From an uncultured bacterium (GTDB lineage Bacteria; Auribacterota; Tritonobacteria; UBA1439), in contig CALLYX010000418.1 of the NCBI GenBank assembly GCA_937858775.1, forward strand, positions 1 to 5,538: a DNA stretch of 5,538 nt. Reading direction: 5' to 3'. Under the pieces are notes generated by a model. It searched no databases and had not been told where the DNA came from. It saw nothing but the letters and a program-made list of their open reading frames with translations. The position numbers were made by a program, and so were the translations under genes. How positions within the stretch are numbered: position 1 is the first letter of the stretch; the number at the start of each line of letters is the position of its first letter. Below, one piece after another: positions 1 to 4,174 of this stretch.

Positions 1-957
1 GAGGACGACGCGCACGCGCGCGCCCCGCGGGATCCCTCGCCGCGCCGCGCGCGCTGCGACGTTCACGAGCGCCGCCGCCGCCCCGGCCGCGGCGAGGATG
101 TTCCCCGCAAGGAAGAGGCGATACCACCGCGCCCCGCCCGGGGCGAGCTCGCTCGCGAATCTCGGCCCCGCCGCGAACCACGCCGCGAGGTCGGAGGCGA
201 TCCCCCCGCGCGACGCCGGCGCCCCCGCGGGGGCGCCGCAGATGAGATCGAGCAGGCCGAGCGTGTTGCCCCAGCCGTGCCGGCATTCGTGCACCAGATA
301 CGGAAGGCAGATGAGGAACGCGGCGGCGGCGCCGGAGGCGAGGGCCCCCGCGCGCACGGGGGGGCGGAGGAGGAGGACCGAGAGGAGGGCGAGCGGTATG
401 AAGACCGCCGTGGAGAGGTGGAGCTGGAGGAGAACGGCGATGCACGCCATGGCGCCCGCCGCCCCCCAGGGCCTCCGGTCCGCGGCCCACGAGACGACGG
501 ACGCCCAGAACAGGATCACGAAGATGGGCATTATCGTCGGGTTCGACGGGTATTGCGCACGCATGACCCACGGCGCGGAGAGGGCGTACGGGACGAGCGC
601 GAAGAAGGCGGCCGCGCCGCCGCACCATCCCCGCGCCGCCCTGTAGAAGACCCAGAGCGAGGCGACGCCTACGGCGACCGCGAAGAGGTATACCCCCTCC
701 GGCGAACGAGCGAGGGCGGCGGGCGCGGCGAGCAGGTAGTAGTAGAGCGGCCCGAGGCAGAAACCCGTCGCGCCCACGGCCGGGCCGAGGAGGGGGAACT
801 CCCTGCCGGCCGCGACGGCGAACGCCCTCGCGAGGTCGCGCGTCTGGTCGGTGTTGGTCCAGGAGAGATCGAAACCGTGGACCCGGAGAAGCGCGCCCAG
901 GGCGATGACGCAAACCGCCGCCGCAGCGCCCCCGACATGACCGTTGCGTCCCGGCAT
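1..957 (-). CDS. Partial GT-C/family 39-type membrane glycosyltransferase (N-terminal 319 codons)
   Basis: The frame is open from the ATG at 957 down to base 1 and runs off the edge, so the C-terminus is missing. I translated it by hand. It is very hydrophobic with about six or more likely membrane helices (for example residues 9-25, 88-105, 141-157, 166-197 and 203-222). After helix 1 comes a loop with TDQTRD (36-41), then GPLYYYLLA (69-77), a conserved-looking NPTIMP (139-144), LQLHLS (177-182) and LPYLVHECRHGWGNT (218-232). A loop acid after helix 1, GPLYYY and a late 'LPYL.E.RHG' segment are features I associate with family 39 (ArnT/PMT-like) transferases, which use polyprenyl-phosphate sugars at the outer face of the membrane. 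Donor and acceptor are unknown. Start choice: ATG 957 is preceded by GGAGG with a 5-nt gap. An in-frame ATG at 987 would add ten residues but has no ribosome site. It is divergent from the BMC genes and probably unrelated, marking the operon border. Confidence 0.82.
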   Translation of the reverse strand, partial: MPGRNGHVGGAAAAVCVIALGALLRVHGFDLSWTNTDQTRDLARAFAVAAGREFPLLGPAVGATGFCLGPLYYYLLAAPAALARSPEGVYLFAVAVGVASLWVFYRAARGWCGGAAAFFALVPYALSAPWVMRAQYPSNPTIMPIFVILFWASVVSWAADRRPWGAAGAMACIAVLLQLHLSTAVFIPLALLSVLLLRPPVRAGALASGAAAAFLICLPYLVHECRHGWGNTLGLLDLICGAPAGAPASRGGIASDLAAWFAAGPRFASELAPGGARWYRLFLAGNILAAAGAAAALVNVAARAARRGIPRGARVRVVL

Positions 958-1040
958 CTCCCCCTCCGCGAGCGGCAATGGTACCATAAAAGCCGCCGGC
1001 CGGGGCCGCCCCCCGCGCCCCGGCGCCGCCCGAGGCCGAG

Positions 1041-1057
1041 ATAATATAGTATAATAT
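1041..1057. promoter_or_regulatory. AT-rich island in the divergent intergenic region, possible minus-strand promoter
   Basis: This is a conspicuous A/T-only patch, apart from one G, in a very GC-rich window. It contains the 7-mer ATAATAT twice (1041-1047 and 1051-1057), with starts 10 bases apart. On the minus strand, TATACT at 1053-1048 is a 5/6 match to a -10 box, which would give the glycosyltransferase gene a leader of roughly 80 nt. I found no convincing -35 at the right spacing. It may instead act as an upstream element or unwinding region for the BMC promoter about 25 bp away. Confidence 0.3.
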
Positions 1058-1079
1058 CGTCCACCCCCCCGATTTATGG

Positions 1080-1108
1080 TTGACTTGCGCGGTGCGTTCT
1101 CCTATCCT
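1080..1108 (+). promoter_or_regulatory. Predicted sigma70-type promoter of the BMC operon
   Basis: A -35 box TTGACT (1080-1085, 5/6 match) is followed after exactly 17 bp by a -10 box TATCCT (1103-1108, 4/6 match). Transcription would start near 1115 and give a leader of about 94 nt before the BMC-T start codon. It is the best promoter-like pair I see ahead of the five co-directional BMC genes, and no other is evident between them. The -10 match is moderate, so this remains a prediction. Confidence 0.45.
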
Positions 1109-1161
1109 TGGCGCGATTCGTCGTGCGCGACCGCTCTTTGCGCGAAGCCGCGGCAACCATC

Positions 1162-1187
1162 TCCGCGCCGTCGGCCGACGGCGCGGA
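1162..1187. promoter_or_regulatory. Perfect 26-nt palindrome in the BMC operon leader
   Basis: The sequence from 1162 to 1187 is its own reverse complement: the left arm TCCGCGCCGTCGG runs directly into the right arm CCGACGGCGCGGA. It lies about 50-70 nt downstream of the predicted transcription start, and its right edge is about 9 nt before the purine-rich ribosome site at 1197-1205. It could be an operator for a dimeric regulator (roadblock position) or an RNA stem next to the ribosome site. No T-tract follows on the plus strand, so it does not look like an intrinsic terminator of the operon. Confidence 0.5.
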
Positions 1188-1208
1188 AAAAGCGAAAGGG
1201 GAAGGCCC

Positions 1209-1844
1209 ATGGTACAGCTCCGGTCGTTCGTCTTCATCGACAGTCTCCAGCCCCAGCTCGCCTCGTTCGTCGCCTCCGCGGCGAAAGGGTTCATGCCGGT
1301 CGCCGGCATGGCGTCGCTCTACGTCGAGGTCGCGCCGGGGATGGAGATCATCAAGGCCCTCGACGTGGCCCTCAAGGCGACCTCCTGCCGCCCGGCGGTG
1401 CAGGTCGTCGAGCGCGCCTACGGCTGCCTCGAGGTCCACTCCGACGACAAGGGACAGGTCCTCAACGCGGGGAAGGCGATCCTCGACTACCTCGGCCTGC
1501 AGGAGGTGGACCGCCTCAAGCCGAAGGTCGTCTCCACCTCGATCATCCGCCGCATCAGCCCGTACCAGTCCCAGCTCATCAACAAGGGCCGCGACGGCTC
1601 GATGCTCCTCGGGGACCAGACCCTCTTCACCATGGAGACCGATCCGGCCGCCTACGTGACGATCGCGGCGAACGAGGCCGAGAAGGCGTCGCACGTGACG
1701 CTGGTCGAGGTGCGCCCGGTCGGCCGCTTCGGGCGCCTCTACCTCGGCGGCGAGGAGCGCGACATCATGGTCGGCAGCGAGGCCGCGATCAAGGCGATAG
1801 AGGCGATCACGGGCAAGGAGCAGACGGGCAAGGGCGGGGAATAG
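1209..1844 (+). CDS. BMC-T tandem-domain shell protein (trimer, stacking/gated type)
   Basis: This 211-residue protein has two fused BMC domains and would form pseudohexameric trimers in the facets of a microcompartment shell. Domain 1 is about residues 4-97 and domain 2 about 104-202. The internal repeat is visible when SLYVEVAPGMEIIKALDVALKAT (36-58) is laid over TLFTMETDPAAYVTIAANEAEKAS (138-161), and ERAYGCLEV (68-76) over VGRFGRLYL (171-179). From memory it strongly resembles the Haliangium ochraceum Hoch_5816/Hoch_3341 type (DSLQPQLASF near the N-terminus, VQVVERAYG), related in architecture to carboxysomal CsoS1D, whose trimers stack face to face and gate a large pore. The adjacent Glu68-Arg69 is a candidate gating pair. 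It differs from PduT: its only cysteines, 60 and 73, are not in an obvious iron-sulfur pore position. Start: ATG 1209 has AGGGGAAGG just upstream. The frame also stays open back to a TTG at 1080, but that would overlap the promoter and precede the conserved start. Confidence 0.94.
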   Translation: MVQLRSFVFIDSLQPQLASFVASAAKGFMPVAGMASLYVEVAPGMEIIKALDVALKATSCRPAVQVVERAYGCLEVHSDDKGQVLNAGKAILDYLGLQEVDRLKPKVVSTSIIRRISPYQSQLINKGRDGSMLLGDQTLFTMETDPAAYVTIAANEAEKASHVTLVEVRPVGRFGRLYLGGEERDIMVGSEAAIKAIEAITGKEQTGKGGE

Positions 1845-1846
1845 CG

Positions 1847-1860
1847 CCGCCGCGCGGCGG
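1847..1860. repeat. GC palindrome between BMC-T and BMC-H genes
   Basis: A perfect 14-nt self-complementary sequence, CCGCCGCGCGGCGG, begins 2 nt after the BMC-T stop. It could fold into a short stem at the 3' end of the BMC-T reading frame. There is no T-tract, and transcription presumably continues into the BMC-H gene 42 nt further on. GC-rich composition makes short palindromes common, so function is uncertain. Confidence 0.3.
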
Positions 1861-1901
1861 TCGGAAACGGAACGTAAAGATCCGGGGAAAGGGGGATCGC
1901 G

Positions 1902-2192
1902 ATGTCTGAGGCACTGGGAATGATCGAGACGCGGGGATTCGCGGCGATGGTCGAGGCGGCGGACGCGATGGTGAAGGCGGCGAAGGTCGAGCTCGTCAGC
2001 TACGAGAAGATCGGCGGCGGCTATGTCACCGCGATCGTCCGCGGCGACGTGGCGGCCGTCCGCGCAGCGACCGAGGCCGGCGCGCGCGGCGCGGAGAAGG
2101 TGGGAGAGCTCGTCTCCGTGCACATCATCCCGAGGCCCCACGTGAACGTGGACGCGGTGCTCCCGCTCGGGCGCCCCGCGGGCAAGGAGTGA
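1902..2192 (+). CDS. pduA: BMC-H hexameric shell protein, PduA/EutM type
   Basis: A single-domain BMC protein (Pfam BMC family) of 96 residues, the usual length for PduA/EutM/CcmK-type facet hexamers, which tile the shell and let small metabolites through their central pore. The N-terminus MSEALGMIETRGFAAMVEAADAMVKAA is classic. Lys25 matches the conserved edge lysine (Lys26 in PduA) that knits hexamers together. YEKIGGGYVTAIVRGDV (34-50) holds the pore loop Gly38-Gly39-Gly40, where PduA has GSG and EutM has GGG. VSVHIIPRPH (71-80) completes the fold, and a short charged tail follows. Surrounding residues look PduA-like while the pore looks EutM-like, so the symbol is a class label, not proof of propanediol use. 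ATG 1902 has AAAGGGGG six bases upstream. The gap to BMC-T is 57 nt and transcription is shared. It is likely the most abundant shell component. Confidence 0.97.
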   Translation: MSEALGMIETRGFAAMVEAADAMVKAAKVELVSYEKIGGGYVTAIVRGDVAAVRAATEAGARGAEKVGELVSVHIIPRPHVNVDAVLPLGRPAGKE

Positions 2193-2230
2193 CGGGCGCC
2201 GCGCTTCCCTGAGGCGCGCGCGGGGGGGCC

Positions 2231-2245
2231 GCCCCTTTCCGGGGC
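2231..2245. repeat. Short GC hairpin in the BMC-H to BMC-P gap
   Basis: GCCCC, a five-base loop TTTCC, then GGGGC forms a perfect 5-bp stem in the 110-nt gap, the largest in the operon. The gap also carries two copies of GGCGCCGCG (2195-2203 and 2261-2269) and a G7 run (2222-2228). No T-tract follows, so I do not call a terminator. It may affect transcript stability between the high-copy hexamer gene and the low-copy pentamer gene, but this is speculative. Confidence 0.22.
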
Positions 2246-2290
2246 CTCCGCTCCCCGCTTGGCGCCGCGGCAGGCATCAACGGGCATCGT

Positions 2291-2297
2291 GAGGAGG
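2291..2297 (+). promoter_or_regulatory. Strong ribosome binding site of the BMC-P gene
   Basis: GAGGAGG with a 5-nt spacer to ATG 2303 is the best Shine-Dalgarno site in the window. It fixes the start of the pentamer gene, although pentamers are needed in the lowest copy number of any shell class. Confidence 0.75.
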
Positions 2298-2302
2298 CAT
2301 CC

Positions 2303-2602
2303 ATGCTCCTTGGCAAAGTGGCGGGAACGTTGGTTTCCACGCAGAAGGACGAGAAGCTCCGGGGGCTCAAGTTCTACCTCGTGGAGAAGCTCGACCTCCG
2401 GGGCGGGCCGACCGGCGCCTTCGTCGTCGCCGCCGACTCGGTGGGGGCGGGCGTCGGCGAGGTCGTCATCTATGTCTCCGGAAGCTCCGCGCGCTACACC
2501 CCCGCGACGGAGGGAAAGCCCGCGGACGCTACGATCGTCGGGATCGTCGACTCGTGGGACCTGAACGGGAAGATCGCGTACGACAAGGGCGCGAAGGCGT
2601 AA
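2303..2602 (+). CDS. eutN: BMC-P pentameric vertex protein, EutN/CcmL family
   Basis: A 99-residue EutN/CcmL-family (Pfam EutN_CcmL) protein of normal length. Five copies form a pentamer that caps each vertex of the icosahedral-like shell. The family pattern is clear: MLLGKVAGTLVSTQKDEKL at the start, LKFYLVEKLD (22-31), the conserved turn ADSVGAGVGEVVIYVSGSSAR (44-64), then a C-terminal IVGIVDSWD (78-86). No signal peptide, cysteines or extra domains are present. The start ATG has an excellent ribosome site at 2291-2297. Lying between the facet-protein genes and the cargo dehydrogenase, it completes one copy each of the three shell classes. Many loci of this type carry several BMC-P paralogues, so others may lie outside the window. 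Confidence 0.96.
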   Translation: MLLGKVAGTLVSTQKDEKLRGLKFYLVEKLDLRGGPTGAFVVAADSVGAGVGEVVIYVSGSSARYTPATEGKPADATIVGIVDSWDLNGKIAYDKGAKA

Positions 2603-2612
2603 CCCCGGGGGC

Positions 2613-2640
2613 GGGGCGGCGGGCGGGGGCCGCCGCGCCC
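2613..2640. repeat. Strong GC hairpin between BMC-P and aldehyde dehydrogenase genes
   Basis: GGGGCGGCGG (2613-2622) can pair with the C-rich segment 2630-2640 through about ten base pairs with one bulged G (2637) and a 7-nt loop. It begins 10 nt after the BMC-P stop and ends about 40 nt before the dehydrogenase ribosome site (GGAG at 2682). No T-tract follows. It could stabilise the 3' end of the shell mRNA or slow transcription between shell and enzyme genes. This is an inference from base pairing only. Confidence 0.33.
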
Positions 2641-2691
2641 CGCGCCTGAGTTCCGGGCACCCGGACCATCAACCATCGCACGGAGCGGGCC

Positions 2692-4122
2692 ATGAACCTC
2701 ACTGAAGCGCAGATCGCGGCGATCGTCGAAAACGTCATCAAACGCCTCGCGGACGAGGGGGCGGTCGAGAAGGCGGCCGCCGCCGGGACCGCGACGGGCG
2801 ACGGGGTCTTCGCCGACGTGGATTCCGCCCTCAAGGCCGCCGAGCTGGCCCAGCGCGAGCTCGATGCCCATACGCTCGACAAGCGCCGCGAGATGATCGC
2901 CGTGATCCGCCGGACCGTCGAGGAGAACGTCCAGGCCCTCGCGAGGATGGCGGTGGAAGAGACGGGCTTCGGCCGCTACGACGACAAGATCAAGAAGAAC
3001 CTCTGCGTGGCGCAGCTCACCCCCGGCACGGAGGACCTCCGCCCGCTCGTCTGGACCGGCGACCACGGCCTCACCCTCGTCGAGCGCGCCCCCTACGGCG
3101 TCATCGGCTCCATCACCCCCTGCACCAACCCGTCCGAGACGATCGTCTGCAACGGCATCGGGATGATCGCGGGCGGCAACTCGGTCGTCTTCAACCCCCA
3201 CCCCGCCGCCAAGGAGACCTCGGCGTTCACCGTCCGCCTCCTCAACAAGGCGATCGCCGCGGTGGGCGGCCCCCGGAATCTCCTCTGCTCCATAGCGGAA
3301 CCGACGCAGGAGTCGGCGGGCGAGATGATGAAGCATCCCAAGGTGCGCCTCGTGGTGGTGACGGGGGGGGGCGGCGTGGTGAAGGCCGCCATGAACAGCG
3401 GCAAGAAGGCGATCTGCGCGGGCCCCGGCAACCCGCCGGTGGTCGTGGACGAGACGGCGGATATCGCCAAGGCGGGCAAGGATATCGTCGCCGGCGCCTC
3501 CCTCGACAACAACATCATCTGCGTGGACGAGAAGGAGGTGATCGCCGTCGAGTCCGTCGCGGACCGCCTGAAGGCCGAGATGAAGGCGCACGGGGCTCAC
3601 GAGCTCGCCGGGCGCGACATCGAGCGCCTGACGAACCTCGTCATCAAGCAGCGCAACGCCCCGCCGCACGAGAGCGTGGTGGAGAAGAAGTGGGTCGGGA
3701 AGGACGCGGCGGTGATCCTGAAAGAGCTCGGGATCGGCGCGCCGCCCGAGACTCGCCTCGTGCTGGTGGACGTCGGGCGGGACCACCCGCTCCTCTGGAC
3801 CGAGCAACTGATGCCGGTCCTGCCGATGACGCGGGCCGGGAACGTGGACGAGGCGATCGACCTCGCCCTCGAGATGGAGCACGGCTATCGCCACACCGCC
3901 TCGATGTTCTCCCGCAACATCGAGAAACTCTCCAAGATGGCGCGGCTCGTCAACTGCTCGATCTTCGTCAAGAACGGCTCAAACGGCTGCGGTCTCGGCC
4001 TCGGCGGGGAGGGATACACCTCCTTCACGATCGCCAGCCCCACCGGCGAGGGGCTCACCTCGGCCAAGGACTTCACACGCGTGCGCCGCTGCACGCTCGT
4101 GGATTACTTCCGGATCGTGTGA
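2692..4122 (+). CDS. pduP: CoA-acylating aldehyde dehydrogenase, PduP/EutE family, BMC cargo
   Basis: A 476-residue aldehyde dehydrogenase of the microcompartment acylating class (PduP about 464, EutE about 467), catalysing aldehyde + NAD+ + CoA to acyl-CoA + NADH in the compartment lumen. Residues 1-21 (LTEAQIAAIVENVIKRLAD) form an amphipathic helix with hydrophobics at 3, 8, 11, 12, 15, 16 and 19, followed by an Ala/Gly-rich linker to about 37: a typical encapsulation peptide. The catalytic domain includes TPCTNP (142-147), the cofactor glycine motif TGGGG (224-228), GPGNPPVVVDETADI, and the catalytic Cys277 in NNIICVDEKEV. The C-terminus GEGYTSFTIASPTGEGLTSAKDF matches the PduP/EutE family. 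All key residues are present. Substrate is undetermined: acetaldehyde, propionaldehyde or another short aldehyde are possible because the upstream enzyme is not in view. ATG 2692 follows GGAG by 6 nt. A run of nine G residues (3363-3371) encodes part of the glycine motif. Confidence 0.96.
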   Translation: MNLTEAQIAAIVENVIKRLADEGAVEKAAAAGTATGDGVFADVDSALKAAELAQRELDAHTLDKRREMIAVIRRTVEENVQALARMAVEETGFGRYDDKIKKNLCVAQLTPGTEDLRPLVWTGDHGLTLVERAPYGVIGSITPCTNPSETIVCNGIGMIAGGNSVVFNPHPAAKETSAFTVRLLNKAIAAVGGPRNLLCSIAEPTQESAGEMMKHPKVRLVVVTGGGGVVKAAMNSGKKAICAGPGNPPVVVDETADIAKAGKDIVAGASLDNNIICVDEKEVIAVESVADRLKAEMKAHGAHELAGRDIERLTNLVIKQRNAPPHESVVEKKWVGKDAAVILKELGIGAPPETRLVLVDVGRDHPLLWTEQLMPVLPMTRAGNVDEAIDLALEMEHGYRHTASMFSRNIEKLSKMARLVNCSIFVKNGSNGCGLGLGGEGYTSFTIASPTGEGLTSAKDFTRVRRCTLVDYFRIV

Positions 4123-4139
4123 ACGGCCCCGTCGCCGCG

Positions 4140-4157
4140 GCCGGGCACGCGCCCGGC
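4140..4157. promoter_or_regulatory. Hairpin just upstream of the pduS start, with no Shine-Dalgarno
   Basis: GCCGGGC, loop ACGC, GCCCGGC forms a perfect 7-bp stem ending 17 nt before ATG 4175. The bases between it and the start (4158-4174) are pyrimidine-rich and contain no purine-rich ribosome site, unlike every other gene here. The stem could expose the start region or be the remnant of a processing site. Translation may depend on coupling to the dehydrogenase gene, whose stop is 52 nt upstream. Confidence 0.35.
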
Positions 4158-4174
4158 GTCCGCCCCCTGTTGCC

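Noticed and set aside
8..23. Alternating purine-pyrimidine tract (Z-DNA-like) at the left edge
   Set aside because: It lies within the glycosyltransferase reading frame and is explained by Arg/Ala/Val codons in GC-rich DNA.
277..1044. Plus-strand frame of 255 codons in the left region
   Set aside because: The product is an Arg/Glu/Gly-rich string with no fold-like pattern. The minus-strand frame at 957-1 gives a coherent membrane protein.
1162..1187. Intrinsic terminator reading of the leader palindrome
   Set aside because: No T-tract follows on the plus strand, where A residues follow instead. On the minus strand the run of T residues precedes rather than follows the stem.
1109..1208. Cobalamin riboswitch in the BMC leader, considered because pduS is present
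   Set aside because: The leader is only about 94 nt and I see no B12-box-like GCCACTG core. The main structure is one simple palindrome.
1292..1310. Inverted repeat CATGCCGG-TCG-CCGGCATG inside the BMC-T gene
   Set aside because: It encodes the ordinary segment FMPVAGM in domain 1. Eight-base arms are plausible by chance at this GC content.
1074..2141. 355-codon minus-strand frame opposite the BMC-T and BMC-H genes
   Set aside because: It is low-complexity, Arg/Asp/Leu-rich and spans two clear shell genes and their gap. It shows no domain signature.
2494..3894. Long open frame of about 466 codons on the minus strand opposite the aldehyde dehydrogenase gene
   Set aside because: Its translation is rich in Arg, Asp, His, Leu and Gly with no family pattern. 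The opposite strand encodes a full aldehyde dehydrogenase with all motifs. Long antisense frames are expected in GC-rich genes.
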